The notes under the pieces are model-generated. The model searched no databases and had not been told where the DNA came from. It saw nothing but the letters and a program-made list of their open reading frames with translations. Positions 54,261-63,096 of a stretch of 64,000 nucleotides of DNA are shown in pieces. Position 1 is the first letter of the stretch, and each line of letters begins with the position of its first letter. Origin of the DNA: Pseudomonadota bacterium (GTDB lineage Bacteria > Pseudomonadota > Gammaproteobacteria > Burkholderiales > Burkholderiaceae_C); NCBI GenBank assembly GCA_963205115.1, contig CAUJHV010000051.1, positions 62,001-126,000 of the forward strand. The letters are read 5' to 3'. Both the position numbers and the translations under genes were made by a program.

Positions 54261-56300
54261 TCAGTGCCAGACCATCTGATAAAGAGCCGCAATCGTCAGC
54301 GCACCGATAGCCAGCACCAGACACGCGGCGTCCGTCCAACGTGGGTGGCGTCTGGGTAGGGAAGCCAGGGCCCGCCATTCCCGGGCTGCGCGGGCCGTCC
54401 GCCGCAGCGCCAGGGCAAACCGCTTGCGCTGCTCTGCCCAATTCCCGGCTGCATCGTGACGACCGGCCTGCGAAAGCGAATCCGCGGTGGCGGCCTCGTG
54501 GTAGGCATGCACGAGCAATGCCACGAGTATCGGAACGAGGTCGAAGAAATATGCCGGGCCGCTCTTCAGGAAGTGGTACGCCACATTCACCGCGACGGCC
54601 GTCGAACCCACTGCAAAGGCGCACAAGAGTGGATGGATCCAGGCCAGCAGGCGACGTACATCCGGAAAGCGGTGAAGTCCAGCAGGACGCGCGCCCAGCA
54701 ACATCCCCTGGAAGGTGTAGAACAGTCCGCCTGTGAACAACAGGACGCCCAAGCCGATCGGCAACCAGGCGGACCGGTAGGCGAGTACCGTGTCCCACAG
54801 CTGAATCGGTCGCACCTTAAGACCACAAACAGTCAAAACCAGCAGCATCGAGAGCACTAGGGCTGTGGCCAAAGCGGGGTACCGCACAAGCCAGCCTGCG
54901 CGTCGCTGGAGAGTTGCATTCCGCGCGCCGTGTGGTGCCGGGTTTCGAGCGAACACCAGCAGGGTCGTCGATGCCCAAAGACCAGCGTACAGCAGACCGG
55001 CGCACAGATCGGCCAGAAAGCTTGCCCACGTCCGTGCAGGGACCAGTACGTCGCTGGCGGCAATGGCGGCGTGTATCAAAGCACCGGGCAGCATGCCACC
55101 CGATTCGAACGGTGTCGGGTGACGATCGACGCCCGCGCCACCGTCCGCAGCCACGATCATGATGCGCGCCTGCGAGACCTGCAACGCGAATGTGTCGATC
55201 TTGGGCGTGCGTTCGCTGGTACCCGCGGCTTGCGTCAACCCGATCAGCGTGACGCGGCCGTTCTTGAGGCTCGCCCAATCGATATAGCTGTTTGGCGCAT
55301 AGCGCTCTGCGATACACGCCGCAAACGTGCCGTCATCGAGGTAGTCGTCGATCAGCGGCTGGAGGCCTCCGACAGCGATCGGCGGAATGCCCTGAACAGG
55401 AAGCGTCGCCGTCGAAGTCGACCGAGCTGGCCCGATCATGGTATGGGCCAGGGGATTCGACGCGCCTCCCGAGAGTTCGTGTGCGACGACTCCCAATGAG
55501 GGGAAATAGGCCGGCAAGCGCAACTCGACACCTGGCGGATCGCATGGTCGCTGATACCGACGACCCATGGCAGCAACACTGTGGAACTTCTCGACGAGGC
55601 CCTGCCGGCTCTCGATCAGCGAAGAAACCACCCGCACTTCGCCGAGGTCTTCGCCCCGTTCGGCATCGGCAAGCTGTTTGAGAAAGCGGTCGCGTACCCG
55701 GCGAGAGGTCTCCGTGGGACGTGCCATGGCCACCAACAGCAAGTGATGCGTGCGCTTTCGAAGCGACGAAATGGCAGTGAGCATGGCTTTGCAGGCGGAG
55801 GTCTCACACGGGCCGTCCGGCATTGCCGGGTTCAAGGCGACTTCCGTGTCTGCCGCCACCTGTGACCCGACCGGATCGGTTTCGACCAAGGGCGTGATGT
55901 CGATGTCGATCGCCAGAACGTTCAGTCTCTCGCGATGGGCCAAGCCATCGCCGATCTGCTTCAAGACACTTGCAACCTGCTCGCGGTCCAGCGGCCTGAC
56001 ACCGGAAAGCCGCTCCACCGTTTCGCGCTCCAGATGCAGATGCGGAAGTTCGAGCTGATTGCGCACCAGCTCGGCCTCCAACTGCACCAGATCGACTCGA
56101 GGCGGCAGGTCATGATTCAGCCCGCGCAGATGTTCGAGCGCCAGCAAGCCGTTGTTCAGCATGCGCTCCATCAGCCAGCCGTCGCCGTGCACCACGCCGT
56201 GCAGCGCCGTGGTCATCAGTGAGAGCAATACGACCGCCGGCCAAGCATGGGTCACCATGCCCAGCCACTGCTGGAACCAGGTCAACGAATGGCGCTGCAT
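54261..56300 (-). CDS. CHASE2-like multi-spanning membrane protein
   Basis: A 679-residue membrane protein. One membrane segment near the N-terminus (WPAVVLLSLMTTALHGVV, about 16-33) is followed by an extracytoplasmic domain of about 400 residues whose features match CHASE2 sensors: VLAIDIDITPLV near the start and, at the end, VTLIGLTQAAGTSERTP and GALIHAAIAASDVL. About six more membrane segments follow (about 445-675), with no kinase, cyclase or phosphodiesterase domain. It may therefore sense through an interaction partner. The start at 56300 is the Met before the first membrane segment. First gene of the unit; the 563 bases upstream hold its promoter. Confidence 0.78.
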   Translation of the reverse strand: MQRHSLTWFQQWLGMVTHAWPAVVLLSLMTTALHGVVHGDGWLMERMLNNGLLALEHLRGLNHDLPPRVDLVQLEAELVRNQLELPHLHLERETVERLSGVRPLDREQVASVLKQIGDGLAHRERLNVLAIDIDITPLVETDPVGSQVAADTEVALNPAMPDGPCETSACKAMLTAISSLRKRTHHLLLVAMARPTETSRRVRDRFLKQLADAERGEDLGEVRVVSSLIESRQGLVEKFHSVAAMGRRYQRPCDPPGVELRLPAYFPSLGVVAHELSGGASNPLAHTMIGPARSTSTATLPVQGIPPIAVGGLQPLIDDYLDDGTFAACIAERYAPNSYIDWASLKNGRVTLIGLTQAAGTSERTPKIDTFALQVSQARIMIVAADGGAGVDRHPTPFESGGMLPGALIHAAIAASDVLVPARTWASFLADLCAGLLYAGLWASTTLLVFARNPAPHGARNATLQRRAGWLVRYPALATALVLSMLLVLTVCGLKVRPIQLWDTVLAYRSAWLPIGLGVLLFTGGLFYTFQGMLLGARPAGLHRFPDVRRLLAWIHPLLCAFAVGSTAVAVNVAYHFLKSGPAYFFDLVPILVALLVHAYHEAATADSLSQAGRHDAAGNWAEQRKRFALALRRTARAAREWRALASLPRRHPRWTDAACLVLAIGALTIAALYQMVWH

Positions 56301-56863
56301 CGGCGCCCTCCTCCGCTGTCTTGCCGCGGCGGTGCTGTGCACCGCGTGACTACGTCGCAGCAAAACGCTGCGCCTGCCTACCGTCCAGTAGCTTCGGATG
56401 TCTACGGTGACGTCTACCCCAGCGACGGCAGGGAATGCCCGCACAACAATTGTGGGCATGTGCCCCTCCGTTGGAGCAGTGGGGTTTTCCGGGGTTGGTC
56501 GTGCGGCGTTCCTGTGCAAAACAGAGTGGACAAGTAGCGTCGGACATGCCCGGCCTTGCAGGCACTCGGCATCGAACCTACGCAGCCCTGATAACGCGCG
56601 GCTGCGGCACCAAACGCCTCATCGTGCAAGTCCAACGGCCCTGACGCCGCCCCCGCAGACCCGTTCTACCGCGGGCCGACATCGTGTGCAATCCGCTTGA
56701 CACACTCTCGCTCTGGTGCCGCAGGCATGTTCACTGGGGTCCGCCATTCACGGCGCTTTTCCGGCTGTCGGCGCCTGGGCCAGTTCATAGACTTGCAGCT
56801 TGTCAGCGGCCCACCGCCGAAAACCCTGGTTCCGCGCAGCGAGCCGCCCCACAGCCCGCCCCC
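56301..56863. other. 563-base divergent intergenic region
   Basis: The region between the CHASE2-like gene and the secretion-domain gene is the longest non-coding stretch in the window. The only structure I see is an imperfect hairpin around 56436-56458 (TGCCCGCACAA facing TTGTGGGCA, with a 2-base bulge). Short open frames occur on both strands, but none has a plausible start with ribosome site or a recognisable product. I see no RNA gene. Confidence 0.5.
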
Positions 56864-58114
56864 ATGCCCCAGTTCACCTGGACCGGCCGCGACGCGCAGC
56901 ATCAGCTGCGCTCCGGCATGATCGACGCCGCCTCCGCCTTGCACGCGGCGGACGCGCTGGCGTCGATGTCGCTGGTGCCGGTGGCCATCATGCCCTTTCC
57001 GCCGCCATCGGCCGCGGGTGCCGCTGCCCAGGCCGCGCGCCGCCCGGCGCCCATCACCACCGCCGATCGCATGGAGTTCGCGCGCCAGATGCACACGTTG
57101 CTGCGCGCCGGCGTGCGGCTGCCGCGTGCCTTCACCGGACTGGCGGCATCCACCGCCAACCGCGCGCTGGCTGAACGCCTGGAGCAGATCGCCACGTCCG
57201 TCGACGGCGGCCTGACGCTGGCGCAGAGCCTGTCGCAGCACAACGCGGTCTTCGACGAGTTCTGGGTCGCACTGGTCCAGCAAGGCGAACTCGACGGCGA
57301 CCTGGCCTCCAGCTTCAAGTCCGCCTACCTGCACGAAGAATTCCGCACGGTCATGCGCGAACAACTCGAGTGGGCCGCCCGCTACCCGGCGCTGCTGGCG
57401 GCCACGGCCGCCGCGCTGGGCACGGTGGGCCTCGGCCTGGTCGTGCCGGCTGCGATGCCAGTGATGGCCGAACTCGACATCGCCGCGCCGCCCCTCACCC
57501 AGGGCGTGCTGGCCGCCAGCCGCGCCTTTGCCGACGCGGCGCTGTGGCTGTGGATCGCCGGGTTCTCGTCGACCCTCATCGGCCGCGCGCTGCAAGGCAC
57601 GCCCAGCGGCCGGCGCCTGTTCGACGCGCTGCGGCTGTGGGAGCCGCTGGCCGGCCCTGTGCGCCGGCACAACGCCCAGGCGCGCGTCGCCGGCGCGCTG
57701 GCGCTGGGCCAGCGCAACCGCCTGCCGATGGTGCAGAGCCTGGCCCTGGCGGCACGCCAGGCCGGCCACGCGGGATTCGAAGCCCGCGCGCACCGGGCCG
57801 CCGCGCTGCTGCGCGAAGGGCATGAGCTGGTGGCCGCTCTGGCGCACACGCGGCTGCTGCCGCCCAACGGCCTGGCCTTGCTGCAGGGCGCGGAAGACGA
57901 CGATGCGCGGCACGAGGCGCTGGTCGAGATCGCCCAGGACGAACGCGCCGCGGCCGACGAGGCCTACGAGACCCTGCAGCGGCGCTTCGAGGTGCTGCTG
58001 TGGATCGTCATGGCCGCCTGGGTGCTGCCCGTGGGCGGCGCGCTGCTGGCGCCGCTGGCCGGCATCGACGCGGACGTGCTGATATCGGCGCTGCGGGCCA
58101 CGCTCGGCCGCTGA
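56864..58114 (+). CDS. Type II secretion F-domain protein (GspF/PilC-like), orphan
   Basis: A 416-residue inner-membrane protein. It begins MPQFTWTGRDAQHQLRSG, as GspF and PilC do, followed by an F domain (about 65-190, DRMEFARQMHTLLRAGVRLP, SLSQHNAVFDEFWVALVQQG) and a second, more divergent copy (about 280-400), with hydrophobic segments near 175-200, 215-240 and 385-410. Such proteins anchor the assembly ATPase of pili and type II secretion systems. No pilin, ATPase or secretin gene is near, so it either serves a distant cluster or is a solitary leftover. The second F domain looks weakly conserved. Confidence 0.85.
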   Translation: MPQFTWTGRDAQHQLRSGMIDAASALHAADALASMSLVPVAIMPFPPPSAAGAAAQAARRPAPITTADRMEFARQMHTLLRAGVRLPRAFTGLAASTANRALAERLEQIATSVDGGLTLAQSLSQHNAVFDEFWVALVQQGELDGDLASSFKSAYLHEEFRTVMREQLEWAARYPALLAATAAALGTVGLGLVVPAAMPVMAELDIAAPPLTQGVLAASRAFADAALWLWIAGFSSTLIGRALQGTPSGRRLFDALRLWEPLAGPVRRHNAQARVAGALALGQRNRLPMVQSLALAARQAGHAGFEARAHRAAALLREGHELVAALAHTRLLPPNGLALLQGAEDDDARHEALVEIAQDERAAADEAYETLQRRFEVLLWIVMAAWVLPVGGALLAPLAGIDADVLISALRATLGR

Positions 58115-58201
58115 ACGCCCGGCGCGGCTGCGGGTGCGGCTGCGGCTGCGGCCGCGATGGCGACAGCAGCTGAGTCGCCACCGCCACCGCGCCGCAGCGC
58201 C

Positions 58202-59425
58202 TCACTTGAAGACGATGCGCGTGGCCTCCAGCCGCGCGGCACCCGGCGCCCGCTGTGCCCGCACCTCGACCGCTCGGCCCACGACCAGATCGGCGCGCGT
58301 GCCGTTGTCCAGCCGCAGGTCGCTGCGCGACGTGCCGATGAGCATGCCGCGCACGGTGATCGTGCCAGCCGCGGCATCGACCGCGTCGATCGGGCCCTTG
58401 AAGTCGAAGCCGCGGTCGATGGCCTGCTGTTCGCTTTCGAGTTCCACTGCCGTGGCGACCAGGCCGCCCGCTTCGCTGCGGCCGGTGACTTCCACGCGCG
58501 CGCCCAGCACCACGCCGGCGCTGCCGTTGGGGAAGCTGGCCGCGGACGCGTCGACCGGAATGCCGTTCACGCTGAACGCGCGGCTGGACGTGAACGCCGT
58601 GACCAGGCCCTTGAGCTCGGCCGCCTCGCGATCGGGTGGCGGGCGCCGCGCGGTGCCGAAGCCCAGCACGACGTAGCGGCCCGTCAGGTCGGTCGCCGTG
58701 GCCAGTTGCAGGCGCACGCTGCGCCCCACGCCCAGATCGGCCGGCGTGGCCACGCTGGCGCCCCAGGCGAAGGTGGACGTGCCGATGCGCAGGGTGCGCG
58801 CCACCGTGTCCAGGGCGGCCACGACGCCGCGGATACGCCAGTTCGCCGCCGAGCTGCGGGCGTCGATGCGCGTGGCACGCAGCTGCGCGGTGGCCGCGTC
58901 GTACAGGCCGTAGACCTCGACCAGCGCACCGGCACGCACGGAGCCCAGCCCGGCCGCCAGATCGTCGGAGAACACCGTTTCGGCGGAGACCGCCACGGCC
59001 TGCCCCATCACGACCAGCGCACCGCCCGCAACGTCCACGCTGGACACGGGACCCAGCAGTTCGCTGCCGAAGCGGATGCGCGTGGCGGTGGAGCGGCGGC
59101 CGGAACTGTCGCTGCCGATCGGGCCGGCATCGACCTCCACGGTCATGCCGAGCTTGAGATCGCCGCTGGCGCGCAGGCCATCGTCGTCGTCCAGCACGCT
59201 GGCCGCCGTGTCGTCGAAGCGCACGTCGTTGACGATGATGGAGCCGAAGCCGGTGATCGGGCCGGACGCATAGGTGCCGGTCCCGCCGGAGCCCACGCCG
59301 CCGCCGCAGCCGGCGGCCGTCAACATCGCCAGCGCCAGCGCAGACGCCAGGGCCGTGTGGGCCGGCGCGGCCAGCCGTCGCCACAGAGAAGCAGCCGTGG
59401 CCAGCAGGTTTTCGAGCATGTTCAT
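58202..59425 (-). CDS. DUF5666 lipoprotein, copy 1
   Basis: A 407-residue exported lipoprotein: a hydrophobic segment (TALASALALAMLTAAGC) with Cys near 40, followed by GGGVGSGG and the DUF5666 repeat region. The segments ASGPITGFGSIIVNDVRFDD, RFGSELLGPVSSVDVAGGAL and AFSVNGIPVDASAASFPNGS recur in nearly the same words in the protein encoded at 60503, so the two are paralogues. The repeated units (each about 60-70 residues, built around a G-x-V-x-A-L-D core) look like small beta-barrels. Function is unknown. It is 11 bases downstream of the DUF6502 gene. Confidence 0.85.
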   Translation of the reverse strand: MNMLENLLATAASLWRRLAAPAHTALASALALAMLTAAGCGGGVGSGGTGTYASGPITGFGSIIVNDVRFDDTAASVLDDDDGLRASGDLKLGMTVEVDAGPIGSDSSGRRSTATRIRFGSELLGPVSSVDVAGGALVVMGQAVAVSAETVFSDDLAAGLGSVRAGALVEVYGLYDAATAQLRATRIDARSSAANWRIRGVVAALDTVARTLRIGTSTFAWGASVATPADLGVGRSVRLQLATATDLTGRYVVLGFGTARRPPPDREAAELKGLVTAFTSSRAFSVNGIPVDASAASFPNGSAGVVLGARVEVTGRSEAGGLVATAVELESEQQAIDRGFDFKGPIDAVDAAAGTITVRGMLIGTSRSDLRLDNGTRADLVVGRAVEVRAQRAPGAARLEATRIVFK

Positions 59426-59436
59426 GGGTGGGGCTT

Positions 59437-60333
59437 TCAGGTCTTGCGGGGGCGTCGGCGTGGCGCGCGCGGTCCCGCGGGAGCTTCGGTGGCTTGCGCG
59501 GCCTGGGCCTGCGCGGTGGGTTCGTCGTAGGCGTAAAGGCCGATGCGCACGCGGCGCTGTTCGGCCGGCGCGCTGTGTTCATCCGCCTCCACCAGGCGTT
59601 CCAGCGGCGGCACCAGGGCCTGCATCAGCGCTTGCCATTGCGGGCCGATCAGCGCCTTGACGGCCTGCATGGACGGCGCCGTCAGGCCATCGGCATACAG
59701 GGCCTGCTCGAAGTGCCGGCGGCCGTCGCCCAGCACGTTGTCCACGCCGGCACGCAGGTGGTCGCCGGCGTTGTCGGCCAGGAATCCGAGCATGCGGATC
59801 TGGTCTCCACGGGGCACGAAGCCGGCATCGGCGATGTGCACGGTGTCATTGGCCTCGTCCAGCGTGGCCAGCTGCAAGCGCAGCAACTCGTCGAGCAGGC
59901 TGCGCGGGTGCACGTCGCGCGTGACAGCCTGCGCGAGGGTCTCGAAACTCGGCTCGGGCCCCAGGCGCGGCAGCACATGCGGGGTGCCGTCGGCGCTGCA
60001 GTAGCGGGCATCGCCACGCCAGTGGGTGTAGACCTCGGCTGCCGGGGAACGTGCCGGGCGATGCTCACCTTCGCGCACGCTGTCGAGCACGCGGCCGACC
60101 TCGCGCCGGTTGATGCCGGTGGCCGTCGCGATGCGGCTGACGCTGCGGTGCGCCGCGATGTCCGGGTGCGCGGCACCGGCCGCGGCCACCACGGCCTGCT
60201 TGAGCACCTCTTCGAGCGCCGCATAGGGCAGCCCGCGCGCCACCGCCAGCCGCGCGACGGGCGCCAGGATGGCACGCAAGGCCGCCATCAGGGCCTGCGT
60301 GTCATCGGCGGTGGGCGTGGCGGGCAGGTTCAT
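59437..60333 (-). CDS. DUF6502 family protein
   Basis: A 298-residue soluble protein with no signal peptide. The N-terminal half (about 15-100) is helical with a helix-turn-helix-like stretch (ARLAVARGLPYAALEEVLKQ, SRIATATGINRREVGRVLDS), the rest mixed (HVLPRLGPEPSFETLAQAVT), ending in a basic Arg/Lys/Pro tail. The family is uncharacterised but is repeatedly found beside DUF5666 genes in Burkholderiales. Here it lies between two DUF5666 genes, so a role as their regulator is conceivable. Confidence 0.82.
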   Translation of the reverse strand: MNLPATPTADDTQALMAALRAILAPVARLAVARGLPYAALEEVLKQAVVAAAGAAHPDIAAHRSVSRIATATGINRREVGRVLDSVREGEHRPARSPAAEVYTHWRGDARYCSADGTPHVLPRLGPEPSFETLAQAVTRDVHPRSLLDELLRLQLATLDEANDTVHIADAGFVPRGDQIRMLGFLADNAGDHLRAGVDNVLGDGRRHFEQALYADGLTAPSMQAVKALIGPQWQALMQALVPPLERLVEADEHSAPAEQRRVRIGLYAYDEPTAQAQAAQATEAPAGPRAPRRRPRKT

Positions 60334-60502
60334 CGGTCGCAGGGGCCATCGCGGTGAGCGACAGCGTCAGCGCGCATTTGAACAGGCACGGGCAGCCGCG
60401 CCCGGGGCCCGGGGGCGCACGAGTGCCGCCGACCGGCCACTGCCGGCGGCGGCCCAGGGCGCGGTGCCCGCGGCGGTCATGGGCACGGACGGCCGGCAGC
60501 GG

Positions 60503-61723
60503 TCACTCGAAGTCGATCACGGTCGCCGTGAGCTTCGTGCGGTCGGCCGACGGCGTGCCCTTGACCTCGACCTGCTTGCCGTTCGCCAGATTGGCTTCGG
60601 CGCCATCCTTCCAGGTCGGGCTGCTGGCGTAGCTGACGGTGATGCCGCGCAGCAGGAAGGTCTTGGCCGCGGTGTCCAGGGCTGAGACCGCGCCGTGCAG
60701 TTCGAAGCCGTGGCGCTCGCGGGCATGGCGGTTGTCGAGCTCGACCGAGGTGGCCACCAGCGTGCCATTCGTTGTTGGCCCCTTCACCTCGACCACGGCG
60801 CCCAGCACGATGCCGGTCGTGCCGTCGGGGAAGGTGGCGGCGCTGGCGTCGACCGGGATGCCGTTGACCGAGAAGGCGACCGTCGAGGTGAAGGCCGTGA
60901 TGCTGCCGCGCAGGTGCGCGCCGACGCCGTCGTCCACACGCCGCACGCCCGAGCGCACGGTCGTGGCGACCCATTGGCCGTTGACCTGCGTGGTCTGCAG
61001 CCGCACATGGACACGCACGCCATTGGCCAGGTTGGCGGGCAGGTCGGCCGCGGCGATGGAACCGTAGGCGACAAGCTGTCCGCCGAGCGTGAAGGTCTTG
61101 GCCGTGGTGTCCAGATCGGCCACCAGGCCGCGCAGCTTGTAGGTCGTGGCCAGCGCGGCGTCTTCGATGCGCATGGCGGTGTAGGTGGCCGTGGCCGCGT
61201 CGTACAAGGCATGCACTTCCAGCACGTCGCCCACCTGGATGGCCGACAGCCCGCCCGTGAGCGTGTCGTCGAAGACCGTGGTGGACGTGACGTTGACGGT
61301 CTGTCCCAGCACCGTGATGCTGCTGGCGCCGACCGCGGAAACCGGGCCGACCACTTCGCTGCCGAAGCGCACGTTCAGCGCGCGGCCGGTGGCCGAGGCC
61401 GCGCTGACGCTGGCGCCGTCCACCTCGACCATCATGCCCAGCTTCAGGGCGTCACGGCCGCGCGCGCGGCCGGCGTCGTCGGCCACCGTGGCGCCGCTGT
61501 CGTCGTAGCGCACACCGTTGACGATGATCGAGCCGAAGCCGGTGATCGGGCCGGCGGCATAGGCCGTGGCACGCGTGCTGCTGGTGCCGCTGCTCGTGCC
61601 GGCGGTGCTGTCGCCGGCCGTGGCATCGCCGCCGCCGCCGCAGGCGGATACAACCGCGGCAGCCAGCGCGGCGGTGAGCGTCAGCGCCTGGCGCCGGGTG
61701 GTGGTGGTCTTGAAAAACGGCAT
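60503..61723 (-). CDS. DUF5666 lipoprotein, copy 2
   Basis: A 406-residue exported lipoprotein. The start at 61723 (MPFFKTTTTRRQALTLTAAL) follows a CAGGAG ribosome site and gives a signal with twin Arg and a lipobox (VSAC, Cys near 28), then a Gly/Ser/Thr linker. The body shares AAGPITGFGSIIVNGVRYDD, RFGSEVVGPVSAVGASSITV and AFSVNGIPVDASAATFPDGT with copy 1 at 58202. It is first in the three-gene run, 169 bases before the DUF6502 gene, and its promoter region holds the inverted repeat at 61778-61804. Confidence 0.85.
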   Translation of the reverse strand: MPFFKTTTTRRQALTLTAALAAAVVSACGGGGDATAGDSTAGTSSGTSSTRATAYAAGPITGFGSIIVNGVRYDDSGATVADDAGRARGRDALKLGMMVEVDGASVSAASATGRALNVRFGSEVVGPVSAVGASSITVLGQTVNVTSTTVFDDTLTGGLSAIQVGDVLEVHALYDAATATYTAMRIEDAALATTYKLRGLVADLDTTAKTFTLGGQLVAYGSIAAADLPANLANGVRVHVRLQTTQVNGQWVATTVRSGVRRVDDGVGAHLRGSITAFTSTVAFSVNGIPVDASAATFPDGTTGIVLGAVVEVKGPTTNGTLVATSVELDNRHARERHGFELHGAVSALDTAAKTFLLRGITVSYASSPTWKDGAEANLANGKQVEVKGTPSADRTKLTATVIDFE

Positions 61724-61777
61724 GCGTGGCTCCTGGAAAGTCGGTCGGCGCCCCCGTGGCTCGACCATGCGTCGCAG

Positions 61778-61804
61778 TATAAATGTGCTTTCTGCACATT
61801 TATA
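61778..61804. promoter_or_regulatory. Perfect 11-bp inverted repeat between DUF5666 gene and dinB
   Basis: TATAAATGTGC (61778-61788) and GCACATTTATA (61794-61804) form a perfect 27-bp inverted repeat with a 5-base centre. It lies 54 bases before the DUF5666 start on one side and 41 before the dinB start on the other. The size and A/T content in a GC-rich setting suggest a dimeric repressor operator. It lacks CTG-N10-CAG, so it is not a LexA box. Its right edge is also open as a hairpin, but no T run follows. Confidence 0.6.
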
Positions 61805-61845
61805 TGAAGAATCGTAACGGCCGTGGCTGCCGGTACGCTTGCCGC

Positions 61846-62991
61846 ATGCCCGCGCGTCGCTGGATCGCCCACCTCGACATGGATGCCTTCTATGCGTCCG
61901 TGGAGCTGCTGCGCTATCCGCAGCTGCGCGGCCTGCCGGTGGTGATCGGCGGCGGACGGCGGCACCAGCCGCAGCCGCAGCCCGACGGCAGCCTGAAATT
62001 CGCCACGCTGAAGGGTTACGCCGGCCGCGGCGTGATCACCACCGCCACCTACCCGGCGCGCGACCTGGGCGTGCACTCGGGCATGGGCCTCATGAAGGCC
62101 GCCATGCGTGCGCCCGACGCCATCCTGTTGCCCACGGACTTCGACAGCTACCGCCACTATTCGCGCCAGTTCAAGGCGGCCGTGGCCGAGGTGGCGCCAG
62201 TCATCGAGGACCGTGGCATCGACGAGATCTACATCGACCTCACCGCCGTGCCCGGCGCGCAGGAGGCCGTCGGCCACGACCCGCTGGGCGGCATCCGCGC
62301 GGTGGCGCAGGAGATCCGCAACAACGTCGTGCGCCGTACGGGCCTGACCTGTTCGGTGGGCGTGACACCCAACAAGCTGCTGAGCAAGATCGGCTCCGAG
62401 CTGGACAAGCCCGACGGCCTGACGGTGCTGACCGAAGCCGACATCCCCACGCTGATCTGGCCGCTGCCGGTGCGGCGCATCAACGGCATCGGCCCGAAGG
62501 CCGGCGCCAAGCTGCAGGCCATGGGCATCCGCACCATCGGCGAGTTGGCCGCGCAGCCGCGCGCACGGCTGCTGGAAGACTTCGGCCGCAGCTACGGCGC
62601 CTGGCTGCACGAAGCCGCGCACGGGCGCGACGACCGGCCGGTGGTCACGCACAGCGAACCGGTCTCGATGAGCCGGGAAACCACCTTCGACCGCGACCTG
62701 CACGCCGTGCGCGACAAGGCCGAGCTGGCCGGCGTCTTCACCGAGCTGTGCCAGCGCGTCGCGCAAGACCTGCAGCGCAAGGGCTACGTCGGGCGCACCG
62801 TCGGCATCAAGCTGCGCTTCGAGGACTTCGCCACCGTCACGCGCGACCAGACCATCGACACGGCCACGGCCGACGCCGCCACCATCCGCCGCGTGGCCGG
62901 GCAGTGCCTCAAGCGCGTGGACCTGGCCCGGCGGCTGCGGCTGCTGGGTGTGCGTGTGGGCAATCTGTCGAAGGCCTCGCGATTGGGGTAA
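61846..62991 (+). CDS. dinB: DNA polymerase IV
   Basis: A 381-residue Y-family polymerase for error-prone lesion bypass. The first metal Asp is in AHLDMDAFYASVELLR (about residue 8), the acidic pair in GIDEIYIDLT (about 126), and a helix-hairpin-helix region in NGIGPKAGAKLQAMGI. The little-finger domain follows (RETTFDRDLHAVRDKAEL). A 28-residue stretch near residues 35-60 (GGRRHQPQPQPDGSLKFATL) is longer than in E. coli DinB. Met at 61846 (MPARRWIAHLDMD) is chosen over a Met 21 codons earlier because that leader overlaps the operator. Confidence 0.95.
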   Translation: MPARRWIAHLDMDAFYASVELLRYPQLRGLPVVIGGGRRHQPQPQPDGSLKFATLKGYAGRGVITTATYPARDLGVHSGMGLMKAAMRAPDAILLPTDFDSYRHYSRQFKAAVAEVAPVIEDRGIDEIYIDLTAVPGAQEAVGHDPLGGIRAVAQEIRNNVVRRTGLTCSVGVTPNKLLSKIGSELDKPDGLTVLTEADIPTLIWPLPVRRINGIGPKAGAKLQAMGIRTIGELAAQPRARLLEDFGRSYGAWLHEAAHGRDDRPVVTHSEPVSMSRETTFDRDLHAVRDKAELAGVFTELCQRVAQDLQRKGYVGRTVGIKLRFEDFATVTRDQTIDTATADAATIRRVAGQCLKRVDLARRLRLLGVRVGNLSKASRLG

Positions 62992-63096
62992 CTCCATGCG
63001 ACACCGGCCGCATGGCTTGCGCTGGATCAAGCGTCCGTCGAAGAGGGCCTACCAAACTCCCCCACTCATTTGTTCGCCTGACGCGTATCTGACAGC

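Noticed and set aside
56560..56640. Minus-strand GGTTCGATGCC resembling a tRNA T arm, considered as an attachment site
   Set aside because: No acceptor stem, anticodon arm or matching second copy at the other end of the A/T-richer block; a tRNA fold cannot be drawn.
58123..58160. GCGGCTGCG-type short repeats, considered as a CRISPR or tandem array
   Set aside because: Only a few imperfect 6-9 base units without spacers; simple GC-rich slippage near the end of the F-domain gene.
61778..61804. LexA (SOS) box in front of dinB
   Set aside because: The palindrome lacks the CTG-N10-CAG core, so SOS control by a standard LexA is not supported.
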